From Flaveria trinervia (Eukaryota; Streptophyta; Magnoliopsida; Asterales; Asteraceae): 64,000 bases of DNA. This document shows positions 47,738 to 59,520 of the stretch, one piece after another. Under the pieces are notes generated by a model. It was not told where the DNA came from. It saw nothing but the letters and a program-made list of their open reading frames with translations, and ran no database searches. The stretch lies in the NCBI GenBank assembly GCA_025506515.1, contig CM046451.1, positions 69,631,430-69,695,429 on the forward strand, read 5' to 3'. The translations under genes were made by a program, and so were the position numbers. Within the stretch, counting starts at the first letter, position 1. Every line of letters starts with the position of its first letter.

Positions 47738-49144
47738 TTAAATTTTTTGCAAATCCTGAAACATCTCCCAAGAATTTTTAAAACAGTTGGTAACTAAATC
47801 AAGATCAAATAACCAATCCGGACCAGAACCAACAACACAGGGTGTCTGTTCATTGAAAGTCACATTAGCTGACTCTTCAACTATTCTAGTTCTGAGATTG
47901 TATACTCTGGAAGCCTTAGCTTGAGAAGAGTATCCAATAAAGTGTCCATCATCTAATTTCTCAGCGAACTTGGGAATTTGATCTTTGGTATTCAAGATGG
48001 TGCAAGGACAACCAAATGACCTAAGAAAACCAATGAAAGGTTTCCTCTTGTGCCAAAGTTTATAAGGAGACTTGCCATGAGTCTTAACTACTAAAACTCT
48101 GTTCTGCACATAGCAGGCAGTGTTGACTGCCTCTACCCAGAAGGTAATGGGCAGCTTAGAGTTAGACAACATGGTTCTTGCAGCTTCAATCAATGCCCTG
48201 TTTTTCCTCTTAGCAACACCATTTTGCTGAGGAGTCCTGGGAGCACTGTATTGTCTTGTAATACCCTTTTCATCACAGAGTGTATCAAGGATTTGGTTCT
48301 TAAATTCAGTTCCTTGATCATATCTTATGATCTTGACCTTGTGATCAGATTGATTCTTAATCTTTAAGATGAAATTCTTCAGAATCTCAGGAGTCTTATC
48401 CTTAGTTCTAAGAAAGAAAACCCAGGTGAATCTTTTAAAGTCATTTGTGATCACTAAACAGTAAGTGGTCCTTCCTAAACTCATTACACTGGTAGGGCCA
48501 AAGAGATCCACATGTAACAAGTGTAGGGGTGTAGTGATGGAGTTCCTTTCCTTAGGCTTGTGAGATACGTTATGTTGCTCCCCTTTGAGGCATGCAACAC
48601 AATGATCATCACTTGTAAACTCTTTCTTTTGTATTCCAGTTACCAAATCATGGTTAATCAATTTGTTCATGTTCTTAAAGTTTACATGGCACATTCTTTT
48701 ATGCCATAGGAAAGACTCATCACTATTTGCTTTAGACAGAAAGCATGAAATTTCTCCAGAGGGAGAGGTTTCTTGGAAGTCCATCTTGTACATATTTCCT
48801 TTCCTGGGGGCTCTAAGCAGGATATGCTCATGAGGAATGACCACACCAGGCTTAAGAACAATACACTCATGCTAAGTAAAGAGCATGTTATGACTCTGGT
48901 CACAAAATTGAGATACACTCAAAAGATTGTATCCAAGCTCCTTGACAAAGTTTACCTTTTCTATGCTGAGCTTACCATTTGTGACCTTGCCCCTTCCAGA
49001 AATGTAACCACCTTCATCTCCTCCAAAAGCAACTGGTCCTCCATCAATCCTTTCAAAGTTCTAGAGTAGTGACCTGTTGCCTGTCATGTGCCTGGAACAA
49101 CGACTATCAATGATCCAGACATTTTTGTTTGTCTTCAGCTATCC
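47738..49144 (-). pseudogene. pol: Element G protease and integrase
   Basis: The protease is at about 49125-48850 and damaged: the catalytic motif reads IIDSRCSRHMTG, with Arg for the Gly of DSG. The integrase frame of 368 codons (48844-47738) is open. It has the zinc residues HKRMCH and CVACLKGEQH, and the three catalytic residues in HVDLFGP, RYDQGTEF and AKRKNRALIEAART. It ends past GYSSQAKASRVYN. This is the only integrase here with an open frame and all three acidic residues. Confidence 0.88.
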
Positions 49145-49161
49145 CTGCACAAAGAAAATGA
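49145..49161 (-). promoter_or_regulatory. Splice-acceptor-like site between element G gag and protease
   Basis: On the element strand TCATTTTCTTTGTGCAG follows the gag stop by 17 nt, in the same position as in the other families. Confidence 0.55.
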
Positions 49162-51888
49162 TTAGTTACATTTAGAGACCGAAGCCTTGCTTGTCTTGTG
49201 CTCATTTACAGAAGGTATTTCAATAGTAATACATCCTATGGTTGTACTAAGAGGATCTTGAGCTGCTGTTGATGGAGAATTCTCAGTCACTTGGTCTTTC
49301 TTAGACTTCCACACCACCTTTGGAGTCTTGGACGTGACCTTCAAAACATTAGAAGCTTTTGGGATATTGGAAGTTTTGTTGACTAATCCTTCGGATGATT
49401 CTGCAGACACTGCAGCAGACTTCAGTGCTTCGAAATAACTCCTTTCTTCCGAGACCAACTTCTCCTCCGAGGGTAATTTTCCACTTCCCTTCTTCTTAGA
49501 GTTGGAGCTTCCGAAGGAAACAGGTTTTCCTTCCGAAGCTTGAATCTTCTTAGGACTCTTTGAAGTCTTTGTTTTGGTCATATGGACAGTACCTTTAGGA
49601 TTGTATGGACAATCCTTTGCAATGTGGGAGGTGCTTTCACACATGACACAGTTCATCTTCTTCTTCACAAGAGCCTTTTCCCGAGAACAAGACTGTCTTG
49701 GTCACATCCCTTCTCCATCTTCATCTTTTTCAGATGCCGAGAAAGTTCTCTTGGGCTAAGAACTATACTTGGAGTTTGATGGTACAGGTTGTGCAGCAGT
49801 GGTACATAACATATCAGTCTTCTTCTTGTTACTGAGATGAGTTGAACAAGAACCAGAACTCTTAGCAGAAGAGTTTTGGTTGATGGCTTCAGTCCCTACC
49901 ACTTTAAACCCTACAGAGATGAAAACTTGTTTCTGCTTAGAATCAAAAGTAGCCTTGATCTCTTGAGCCTTTCTTGCCTTTCTTTTGCTCTTTCTGATCA
50001 AATTCTTCTCATCGACTTGGTCATCACAGTCTTCTTTTTCTCCTCAAAAGGATAGTGACCCTTCTTGTAATCCTCCTCTTCACTCTTCATATAGGAATTC
50101 TTCACTATCTCTTCTTAATCCTCTTCACTCATATGATCTATGAGAGGAAGCTCATCTTCACAAGTTCCACACCTAGGACATCTTACAGACAAGATTGTGT
50201 GTGGATCTCTTTGGCCACCTAGGAGATCTTACAGACAAGATTGTGTGTGGAGGAGCTATCTCATTGGATCCCAGTCCCTGTCTGTTTTGATAGCACACTT
50301 TATTGTGCACGGATAAGGATATCATGTTCTTGAAGGTCTCTTCTTCAAGAACACTCTTTTCTACCCTGGCTTTGCTAATCACAAGCTCAGCCTGGCACTC
50401 AGTTAACTTGGTTATGAGATCTTTGATTTGAGTCCTAAAATCTGTGTCTTCATGTTTTAGAACTGAAATGGTTTTCTCTAGGTCTTCTATCTTCAGTTTA
50501 TAATCATTTTCATACTTTCTAAAATCAGATTTTAAAATGTTTAAGGACTCAAGGTCAGATCTCATCTCCAGGTTATAGGACCTGTATCTATTAACTTTAG
50601 CAATGCATTCAGGAGTATAGAGATGTTCCAATACCTTGGCTTCATCATGATCTGCCATCAATGCTTGGTTAGGGGCAACAACAACAGCAGCTTGCTGCTT
50701 TGACTTCTCATTCTAGAGAGCTTTATGAGTGTAGTTTGGTCTGGACTGTGTTTGGCCACCATTTTCCCTAGGTGCCTTACACTCTCTGGCAATGTGGCCC
50801 ATCAAGTTACAGTTGTAGCACTTGACTTTGCCTTTGTCCAGGCCAAACTTTCCACTGGTTGCATTGCTGGGAAACTTCCTTCCAGTCCTCGGATAGAACT
50901 TCTTGGCTCTGTGAGTGAGAAGAGCCATTTGTTGGACTATTTCCATGTATTCCAGATCATCTGGATGAACACAGTCTAGGTCTTCAAGAGTGAAAAGAGA
51001 GTTGCCACACCTTTCATCAGAAGACACAAAAGCTTGAGAAGAGATTGTCTCATGGAATGGGCTTCCTTGAGTGTTGTTCTCCCTTGGTGTCTCTGGGAAG
51101 GTGATGAAAGGACCCTTTGGTGAGTTGTCAGGGTAGCATAAGAGATGATGTTTGGGTTCTATGCTTTCCCTTTCAACCACATGTAGGGCTGAACCCATTT
51201 GATTGTTGGAGTTACTAGATGAACCTTCCATGTTCATCTCCATCTGGTAGCCACTGAGAATCCCATATAACTCTGTCAGAGTAAGAGTTTTGAGATTTTC
51301 AGTTCTCTTGATCACCACACAATAGTGTGTCCATTGCCTAGGAAGTGAGGACATGACCTTCCTTACAATGTCTCAATTCTCAAGAGAAACTCCTCCATCC
51401 ACTAGGGTATCCACAATCTCAACATACCTGAAATACTACTGAGACATGGTTTCACCTGTTTTGAAGGTGAAGTTTTCAAACTGCGACTTTAGGAGATCCT
51501 TCTTGTTCTCTTTCGCTTTAGAGAAACCCTCATACATCAGTTTCAGTGCATCCCACAACTGCTTGGCTGTTTTGCTCTTCTTGAAACCACTATACACAGA
51601 GTTTGGAAGGGCTGTTTGAAGAGCTATCATGGCTTTTCTTTCAGTTTCTACTCTTTTTGTATCTTCATCAGAGTAGTTAGCCAAATCCTTTTGGATAAAA
51701 CCACCACAAGTAGCAGAAGGGGTGTTGGGTATGAAATGTCCATTCTCAATAGACTCCTACATTCTTGAATCAAGAGACCTGATGAAACCTTCCATTCTCA
51801 AACACCAGGTATCAAACTCATCAAGAGTGATCAGTGGGGACTTGTTCATGGTTCCAGTTTCCATATCAGTCTTGGAAATGGCTGCCAT
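49162..51888 (-). pseudogene. gag: Element G gag (broken)
   Basis: The ATG at 51888-51886 reads MAAISKTDMETGTMNKSP, 71 nt after the primer site. Early stops at about 51761 and 51452 interrupt the capsid domain, which has KQLWDALKLMYEG and MSSLPRQWTHYCVV. A CCHC knuckle is at 50820-50779 (CYNCNLMGHIAREC). The coiled-coil part (50661-50300) is followed by LGSNEIAPPH. A basic region and a second knuckle (about 49655-49612, CVMCESTSHIAKDC) lie near the end. The tail (49540-49380) is Ser/Lys/Glu-rich with TTCCGAAG words in the codons. The stop is TAA at 49164-49162. Confidence 0.88.
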
Positions 51889-51958
51889 TTGAAAAGTTTA
51901 GTAGTTGTGTGTGTGAGGGATCTTAAGATGGTGAGATCTTATATCAAGAGCCTGAAAA

Positions 51959-51970
51959 GCTCTGATACCA
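51959..51970 (-). other. Primer binding site of element G
   Basis: Read on the minus strand it is TGGTATCAGAGC, two bases inside the 5' LTR end, complementary to initiator tRNA-Met. Confidence 0.93.
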
Positions 51971-51972
51971 AA

Positions 51973-52763
51973 TGCAGGACAGTTAAAGGGTGTAGATTTA
52001 CAACACAACAACATAAAGAGGATATTTACTATAACTTAATCAAACAGTAAACTGGATTAACCGAGGTAAGATACTAAGAACACAAGTAATGTAAAACACA
52101 AAGAACACAAGTATATGGTTTTCAAGAATGCAGTATATTGCTTTCTCTATGTAAAATTACAAGTGTTACAAAGCACAAAAGAAAGATACAAGAACATGAA
52201 ATGCTTATACTACATCCTACAACCGGCTATACTTTGAAAGCCAGCTGGATACAATTGACTAGACACAAAATAAAATCAATTGTAGAGTCAAAAGGAAGAT
52301 CGCCTTTTGACTTGTGACTATGAGATGCCACAGCTCACATCCTTATGTATTACAAAAAGGATAAAGTACATAAAGTAGAAAGTTACAGACTCAAGACCTC
52401 AATGTACAGTTACCAAAAGCATGGACCTTTTTACCAATTCATGTAAGTTGGTGACCTTACAGAGGTGCAGCGGAAGGTGTCTAGCTTTATGGAAAAGTAC
52501 ATTAGATAAAGCATGTATTAAAAGTCTTCGGAAGAAATCTGTCTTTATGAGTGATGCTTCGGAAGACTTTGTCTCTGAAGCTTCGGAAAACTTCATATTT
52601 GGCTTTGGAAGATATTGGTCTTGGCTTTAGAAGATTTTACAGTTAGAGTATTTTCTGTTACATGTGTAAAACTTCCTAAGCATTCTTCTTCAATGCACTT
52701 GTGCAGCATGTAGGAAAGACATTGGATGTTTAGGTTGCATCAGCCTCCTCATTAATCTCTACA
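51973..52763 (-). repeat. Element G 5' LTR (791 bp)
   Basis: On the element strand it runs TGTAGAG (52763) to CCTGCA (51973). It aligns with 17905-18696 throughout. CTTCGGAAG words lie at about 52527-52600. The duplication AACTG follows at 52764-52768. Confidence 0.93.
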
Positions 52764-54582
52764 AACTGGATGGGATAATTTTTGAGGACAAAAATTAGGG
52801 TTTGATAAATCTAAACCGAGTTGTTTTAATTGCAAGCAGTTAGGACACTTCAAAAAAGAATGTCCATTGTCACAATCCAAGCATTTTTGGAGTCCCGAGA
52901 CTAGCTTTTAGTGAAGATAAGGAAGAAATAAAGCAGAAGAAAGCAACAACTTTAATCTCAAACTTTGACTGCAGTGTAGAGACAGAAGAGACTAAAGAAG
53001 AAATCAATCAAGCACTAGTTGTTGATAATGTTAAAGAGAATAAGAGTAGGATTGTCTGGAAGAGTTTGATCCACTTAGGGAATTCAGAAGTGAAGATGAA
53101 GGGTCTGAAGGAGTGAAAAAGGATTGTGGAGAGAGTGTTGAGAAGGTTGGAAATGGTGATTTGAAGGTCAAGATCTTAATAGAAAGTGAAGATGAAAAGG
53201 TGTTGAGAGTTGGAAGCTAGATTAAAGAGCAAAGCAAAGAGAAGAATGATGCTGCAATCACTATTGAGAAAAACAAGCTGAGTACTCTGGTGTGTCAATG
53301 CGAGAAGGCTTTGGCAGTAGAAAAGGTGGTGATGGGACTTCCATATATGGTAATTCAAGATATTTGTTCTTCATCTTGCAAAATAAGGTTATTTGGTGTG
53401 TATAAAGCAAATCATCTGTTACTCGATAATGAAAAGGATTTAAAAAGAATTAATGAAGAGCTTAAAATAAAAGAGTCAAATATTTTGTTAAATTCAATGA
53501 AGCTTTAGAAGAAAATTAACACTTACAAAAAATGTTTTGTAATCATTACTTTGACTGAAAGAGCTGCACTTATTGAATTTGAAACTAGTAAACTTCAGTC
53601 AAAACATGATAAATGGAAAATTTCTGGGATGAAACATGATGATTTGTGCAAATCACAAATAGGTCTAGGATTAAGACAGGTTTGGGTTATGAAACTACTG
53701 CGGTTTATCCTTCACCTAGTACTTATTGTTATTCACCTATGCTTGTTCCACTACCTTTTAATGATTCAATTCAAACAGGTGTAATAGTCTATCTGCAGGT
53801 TTAGAAGGTGTGAACTCTATGCACGTGCATGAGGAGTATGGTTATGGATCGACTAGCAGGCTTGGATGCAATAGTTTTAATACACCAAAACCCTAACACT
53901 CTGTTTTAGGTCATAACTCTACTTTAAGTTCCATTTTTGTTACAAAACAATCTGTTCCAGATAATGTTTTATCTTGTTCTAGTGATGTTCTATATCTTCT
54001 TTAAATGATATGAGTTGTAATGTTGATGTTTCTTTTGATTGTGTTAATACTGATGTGAATGATTCTGCTATTGAGCGTAATAGAGAAAACTAAAAGTAAC
54101 TGTTTGGAAAAATTCTTTTTCACCCCATATCATCATTTACCCTAACTAATATTTCACCATCAAGTGATAGGGTAAAGTCATCATCTTGTGCAAGTACAAG
54201 TGGTACAAGTACCACATGTACTTCAGATGAAAATTCATCAACATCTATACATAATCATTCTTTTATAAATAAAAATAAACCCATGGATATGTACGAGACT
54301 TATAGTGATGTTGATTCTAGATTGTCTGAATGTGATGAGGAAATATACATTAATAAAATTCCTGACGTGTTTCATAACAGACCAAGATTAAAATCACATT
54401 GTTTTAGGTGTGGTAAAAATGATCATGTAGTTAGAAATTGTCCTGAGCTTCAACATAGACATGTCCATAAGAATTCTTTTGGGAGTAGGTTAACTCATTT
54501 GGTTAATAATTTCTTTTGAAAGAAGTCATCTACACCAACGCCTATAGTTGTTCAAGCATGGGTTCTTGTTTCACCTAGTTAA
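52764..54582 (+). pseudogene. gag: Element E gag, C-terminal part
   Basis: The gag frame left at 15865 resumes here. A CCHC knuckle follows at 52822-52863 (CFNCKQLGHFKKEC), then a Lys/Glu-rich coiled-coil stretch in pieces (about 52900-53640). A damaged Ser/Asn-rich part leads to a second knuckle at 54400-54441 (CFRCGKNDHVVRNC). The gene ends QAWVLVSPS-TAA at 54580-54582. Stops and frameshifts are frequent. The two-knuckle plan matches A and G. Confidence 0.83.
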
Positions 54583-54604
54583 TCTGTTCATTCCATTTGT
54601 GCAG
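54583..54604 (+). promoter_or_regulatory. Splice-acceptor-like site between element E gag and protease
   Basis: CATTCCATTTGTGCAG ends at 54604, 22 nt after the gag stop. The protease frame opens immediately after the AG. Confidence 0.55.
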
Positions 54605-57600
54605 GTGTCATCCACTAAAGCTTTAAATACTGTTTGGCATGTTGATAGTGGATGCTCTAGACATATGATGGGGCTAAAGGATTTATTGAAAAAATATCAC
54701 ATAATCAATGGATGATATGTTGCATTTGTCGGCAACAAGAAAGGAGGAAAAATGATTGGTCAAGGGGAGGTCTCTAATGGATCTCTTACTTTGGAGAAAG
54801 TCAACTATGTGCCTGAGCTCGCTTTCAATTTGTTGAGTGTCTCTTAGATATTGATAAAGACATACCGGTCTTGTTCAAGTTTAATGAATGTTTGTTTCTG
54901 AAATATAGGATTAATATTCCTGAGGAGATGGTACTTATGAGGGCCCTGAGAAAGAATGACACTTATCTTCTTGACATGGGTTGTAAATAGTCAACATCCA
55001 CTTCCACATATCTTCTGTCAAAAGCTTCCACATCTGAGTCTTTCTTGTGGCATCACAGATTAGGCCACGTTAATTTCAAAAATATAAACAAATTAGTTAA
55101 AAACAATCTTGTTAGGGGATTACTTTTAAAAGACTTTTCTGTTGCTGAGAAATGCATGGCATGTGCCAAGAAACCTCATAAACCAAAATTTGAAAATAAC
55201 ATTTCTAATCCCCTCGAATTATTATATAATGATTTGTTTGGCCTAATCAACATTAAATCCATTGCTAAGAAATCTTTTTGCCTTGTTGTTACAAACGATT
55301 TTTTCCAGGTATTCATGGGTGAACGTTCTTGCCCATAAAGGAGAAGTTGCTAAAGAGTTGCAGAAGTTGATTATTTCAATTGAAGTGATATGCAAGAGGA
55401 AGGTTATGGCTATTCGAAGTGACAATGCTAACGAGTTCAGAAATTAAATATTTGATTGTTTTTGTGCTGGTAGAGGTATTCTGAGATAGTTCAATGTAGT
55501 GAGGACACCTCAGCAGAATGGTGTTGCAGAAAGAAAGAATTGCACCCTTATTGATGTGGCTCGTACTATGCTGATTGAGTCCTCTTTACCCATTATCTTC
55601 TGGGCAGAGGCGGTGAGGTGTGCTTCATATGTTCTTAATAGGGTATTGATTGTCAAATACAAAATGAAAAGTCCGTATGAGCTGTTCCATAAGAGGAAGC
55701 CTTAGATTGATTTCTTTCGTCCATTCGGATGCTCATGTACTTTACTAAATACCCAGGCACACATGACAAAATTCAGTGTTGTGTTTGATGAGTGTTACTT
55801 TGTGGGCTACTCCTCCTCTTAAAAAGCTTATCAGGTGTATAACCAGAGAACTCGTATTATGCAAGAGTCTTTCTATGTCGATTGGCAGGAATCTAATTCC
55901 TTTGATGCCCTATTAGAACCCGCATGGTTCTTTGACTCAAATACGGTTTTTCAACACATTTAGTCTTCCTGTTTTTGATGATGATGCGTACTTCTCCAAT
56001 GTCCAAATAAACATCATTCCTCTAGATCCATTACCTATTATTCTCTTGTCCATCAAGCTCCTCCTAATTCGTCACCTAACAATGCCACATCAGCTCAACA
56101 TCCTTTGACATTCCACCCCTACCTGTTTCTGCATCTCTTCCCACGTCACCCACCACTACCTCATCTCAACCTGGTCCCTTCGTATCACCTATTGAACCTA
56201 CCTAACCATCTTGCTCTCCATCATCTACTCACTAACAACCCATCAGCTTTCCTTCTTCAAATACCCTACCCCTAACCATAGATTACAAGACCTTGAAAGA
56301 CCACCCCCAAGATAATGTTATTGGATCCATCACCGATGGAGTTCAGACGGTAGTCAATCTTGTTTGGTTAATGTATGCTTATTCTCTTGCTTTATATCTC
56401 AAATCTTTCCAAAGAATGTTCATGCAACTTTTCACGATCCTTGTTGGGTTGAATCGATGCAATTGGAGTTGCAACAGTTCAGGAAGCTCAAGGTGTGGAC
56501 TCTACTTGATCTCCCACCAAACAAATGTCCAATAGGCAAGAAAATGGTGTTCAAGAAAAACCCATTGACCATGGTATCGTGGTAAGAAACAAGTCTAGAT
56601 TGGAGGTTCAAGGCTTTGCTCAAGAAGAAAGGATTGATTATAGGATGTAATTGCTCCATTGGGCCGTCTTAAAGCTATAAGGATATTTCTGCCTCATGCC
56701 ACTAACAAGCAGTTCAAAGTTTATCAGATGGATGTCAAATGTGTATTTCTCTATGGAGACATTGATGCAGAGATATATGTGTCAACCACCTAGGATTGAA
56801 GATCCAGACTGTCCCGACAAAGTCTAGAAGCCTCTAACCACATAAATCTCTCTATGGTCTACATCAAGGTCCTTGCATCTGGTACAAAAATCTAACACAT
56901 TATCTTTTGAGCAATGGTTTTTCTCGTGGCACCATTGATATGACTATTAAAAAGGAAGTGGATGGTGAGATGCTAATTGTGCAACTCTATGTTGATGACA
57001 TTATTATTGGCTCCACCAATCCAAAGCTGTGCCGGGACTTTAAGATGGTTATGCATAGTTGTTTTGAAATGAGCATGAGGGGGAGATGTGATTTTTCCTT
57101 GGGTTACACGTTGAATAAAAGCCATATGGAAATCTCATTCATCAGAAGTATATTAAAGAAATTCTGAAGAAATTCAAGATGGATGATGCTTCTCCTAAAC
57201 TGACTCCATTCACTGCTCAAACATGCCTCACTCCAGATGAAATTGGGAAACCTGTTGATCCTCATCTATAAAGATCTATGATCGGTTCCCTAATGTATCT
57301 TACAACAAGCCATCCCGACATCACCTTTACTGCAGGATACTATGTCTGATACCAAATCTGCCCTGAAGGAGTCTCATGAAAATGCTGTAAAACGAATCTT
57401 TCGTTATCTTAAAGGCTCTTCTCGTTTAGGGCTTTGGTATCCTTATGGTGGTAATTTTGATTTACATGCTTATTTTGACATTGATTCAAATGGTTGCACG
57501 TTAAACAGAAAATCAATCATTGGAGGCTGTCAATACCTAGGAAACTGTCTTGTGTCATGGCAGAGCAAGAAACAAACTACTGTCTCTCTTTCCATAGGGG

Positions 57601-57780
57601 AGGCAGAGTAAATTGTTGCTTCGAGCTGTTGCTCACAGATTCATGCAATCCATGATGCTTAAGAGAAGGGTTTTATTGTTATTATTCCTATTGACACTAG
57701 AAATCAAAAAGCAGATCTTTTCGTTAAAACATTTGATAAACCTCATTATTATGAATTGATCTCAATGTTAGGATTGACAT
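54605..57780 (+). pseudogene. pol: Element E pol: protease, integrase, RT, RNase H (broken)
   Basis: The protease motif WHVDSGCSRHMMG is at about 54638-54675. The integrase zinc domain is at 55045-55190 (WHHRLGHVNFKN, CMACAKK). In the core the first Asp position reads YNDLFG, the second is in RSDNANEF (about 55418) and the Glu in VAERKNCTLIDVART. Stops fall at 55446-55448 and near 55486. RT is scattered over frames from 56280, and YVDD is at 56988-56999. RNase H (57342-57780) keeps KRIFRYLKGSSRLGLWYP and the EAE segment followed by a stop. A deletion then removes its middle, and the tail with FVKTFDKPHYYELISMLGL ends near 57780. Confidence 0.85.
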
Positions 57781-58085
57781 CATTTTTAAACCCGTTCCTC
57801 TTATATCTATCATATACATATTGTATATATTTCTTTTGTTGTTTTCTTTCTTTCTTTTAGTTTTTCTGTAAGCTCCATAGTCCTCCATTATTTTTCATAA
57901 TATATATATATATATATATATACATTTAATAAAATATAAGTATATATTACATAGAAATTTCTTCAATCTTGCTGATTCGTAAAACTTTCGGGGGAGATTA
58001 ATAAAAGTTTTCTTGTCTTTATTGTAGTATTCCTCTAAATAAAATTTGATGCTTGAATGTATTGAAGCAGGTCAACAGTATTGAG
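57781..58085 (+). other. Element E tail after pol, with short TA microsatellite
   Basis: No gene is seen. A TA repeat occupies about 57899-57921. A purine-rich CGGGGGAGA near 57989 looks like a polypurine tract, but no clear LTR start follows. Confidence 0.6.
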
Positions 58086-58199
58086 TTTGGATATTGTTGG
58101 AGCATATATTGCCATATATAGTGTGTCCATTGCTTGACGAAGAGTCTAGGCTTAATTTAATACACCTGATATGTTGTAAACACATGAAGCTAAGTCATT

Positions 58200-58445
58200 C
58201 GCAGGAGATATGCGAATGAGACTCATTCGTATGACTGAGCCATGCTGATGGGCCAGTCATGCGACTAAAAGATGCTATTGGTCCTTTGTAAGACTGAACC
58301 ATATGTATGGTCCAGTCGTACGATTGGACCATACGCATTGTCCAGTCGTACGAATGGTCCATTAGCATGGTCCAGTCGTACGAATGGTTCATTAGCATGG
58401 TCCAATTGTACCAATGGTCAATTAGCATGGTCCAATTGCAAGAAC
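58200..58445 (-). repeat. About 30-bp repeat array with TGGTCCAGTCGTACG words in K leader
   Basis: At least seven imperfect units. GTATGGTCCA (58305-58314) faces TGGACCATAC (58325-58334) as a perfect 10-bp inverted repeat. Because the period is a multiple of three, open frames across it encode repeated peptides such as YDWTMLM; these look like by-products, not proteins. Confidence 0.85.
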
Positions 58446-58713
58446 GGATGTGCATGCAAATTTTCAAATCTGCAGCCGCCATGGCTGCCAAAAACCCTAA
58501 TCTGATGAATTTTACATGAACCGAAACAAAATAGACATCATAAGATTTGCAAGGGTGATAAGAATGTTGTTCCGAGTTCCATTTTAACCAAGAAACAAGA
58601 CACGTAACAAGATCTGAGCAAAACACGAAGTGGGCTTAACGTCAAAGAGCATGAAATAGATCCAGAAATCAATAGCCCGGGTTGCTATTGTTAGATCATT
58701 GTAGCAGTAACCG

Positions 58714-58725
58714 GCTCTGATATCA
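58714..58725 (-). other. Primer binding site of fragment K
   Basis: On the minus strand the sequence is TGATATCAGAGC, one mismatch (A for G) from the initiator tRNA-Met complement TGGTATCAGAGC. Confidence 0.7.
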
Positions 58726-58727
58726 AT

Positions 58728-59152
58728 TGTGAGGTCGCTAGATCGGTTGACATCCAAGCGTGTTCTTGACGGAAGGAATGAAAACCAAGAGACAAAAAAT
58801 AGAACGAACAATAATAAAATGGTTTCATTGATAAAACCTAATGTTTACAAGCTCGTTAAACGTAAGAATCAAGACTCTTGGCAAGGGGAGATCGAGCATG
58901 ATCTCCCCTCTCAGTCAGCAGCACCTAGGCCCCGGGCACACTCTCAAAACCCTTACCTCTCTACAGAAAGAAACTGGTATTTATAGGCCTCAGCCCATAT
59001 CAGAAGCGACTGGGCCCATTCATACTATTGGACCATGCGTATGGTTCAATCATATGACTGGACCATACTTATGGTCCAGTCTTTCGAATGGCCATAAGAA
59101 ACTTACTGACTCGAATATCCCCTTGACATTCTTGGCCTACATAAGTCACATG
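58728..59152 (-). repeat. Fragment K LTR (outer border approximate)
   Basis: On the minus strand it has K words in U3 (59090-59020), a TATA box (CCTATAAATA, about 58987-58978) and an end at CCTCACA next to the primer site. The outer end is placed at a CACA near 59152 by guess. Confidence 0.6.
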
Positions 59153-59348
59153 TCCTTGTCCAAAAAGGATTGAGAACGTGATATCTCTTCTTTGATGCGT
59201 TTTGAAATATTCGTGTTTCCCTTCCCTATATTATCTCATCTTCTATTTGCTAGCTCCATTATCTATCAAACAATCTCTTTGCTATATATTATTTCATGCT
59301 CATCTCTTCTGCAGTATAGAAGTACTAACCTGGAGTGACAACCTCCTC
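59153..59348 (+). other. Unassigned AT-rich sequence in element E tail
   Basis: I see no gene or repeat here; it lies between fragment K and the tandem repeats. Confidence 0.5.
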
Positions 59349-59500
59349 TGTTATACGTATGTATAGACCTGGAGCTCTTATCGGCACGTCATGTGGATCT
59401 TCTTCGTTATACGTAAGTATAGACCTGAAGCTCTCATTTGTCTTTATGAAACGATCATCTCCTCTTTTATACGTGAGTATAGACCTGGAGCTCTCATCAT
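59349..59500 (+). repeat. Three tandem copies of a ~59-bp unit
   Basis: Copies share TTATACGTAAGTATAGACC followed by TGGAGCTCTCAT, starting near 59350, 59409 and 59467. They differ by a few substitutions. The translated frame (LYVSIDLELS) is repeat-derived. The origin is unclear; they lie between K and the E-family words. Confidence 0.85.
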
Positions 59501-59520
59501 TTGACATCTTAGAGGTCTGT

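Larger units (their letters stand above)
15866..52763 (-). mobile_element. Element G: minus-strand Sirevirus interrupted by elements B and D
   Basis: On the minus strand the order is 5' LTR (52763-51973), primer site, gag, protease, integrase, RT, RNase H, spacer, env-like gene and 3' LTR. The env-like gene is cut by D at 43144/30763 and by B at 29636/19242. Subtracting B, D and the chimeric left-end piece leaves about 12.1 kb, close to the 12.4 kb of D. LTR ends are TGTAGAG...CCTGCA on the element strand. Confidence 0.9.
58086..59152 (-). mobile_element. Fragment K: minus-strand LTR with primer site and leader
   Basis: On the minus strand this reads LTR (59152-58728), primer site (58725-58714), leader, then a dense repeat array, and stops near 58086 without reaching any recognisable gag. 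Only one LTR is present, so it is truncated. Its word (TATGGTCCA/TGGACCATA) is distinct from all other families here. The outer borders are estimates. Confidence 0.6.

Noticed and set aside
49574..49779. Plus-strand frames opposite the element G gag
   Set aside because: Antisense shadows of the knuckle region of G gag.
17905..52763. 17905 taken as the outer left border of element G
   Set aside because: Its flank TTCTG does not match AACTG at 52764. The LTR at 15866 has the matching flank, and the E gag frame resumes only with that border.
58195..58626. 143-codon minus-strand frame with repeated Tyr-Asp-Trp-Thr-Met peptides
   Set aside because: The repeat period is a multiple of three, so several frames stay open by chance. 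It lies in the K leader.
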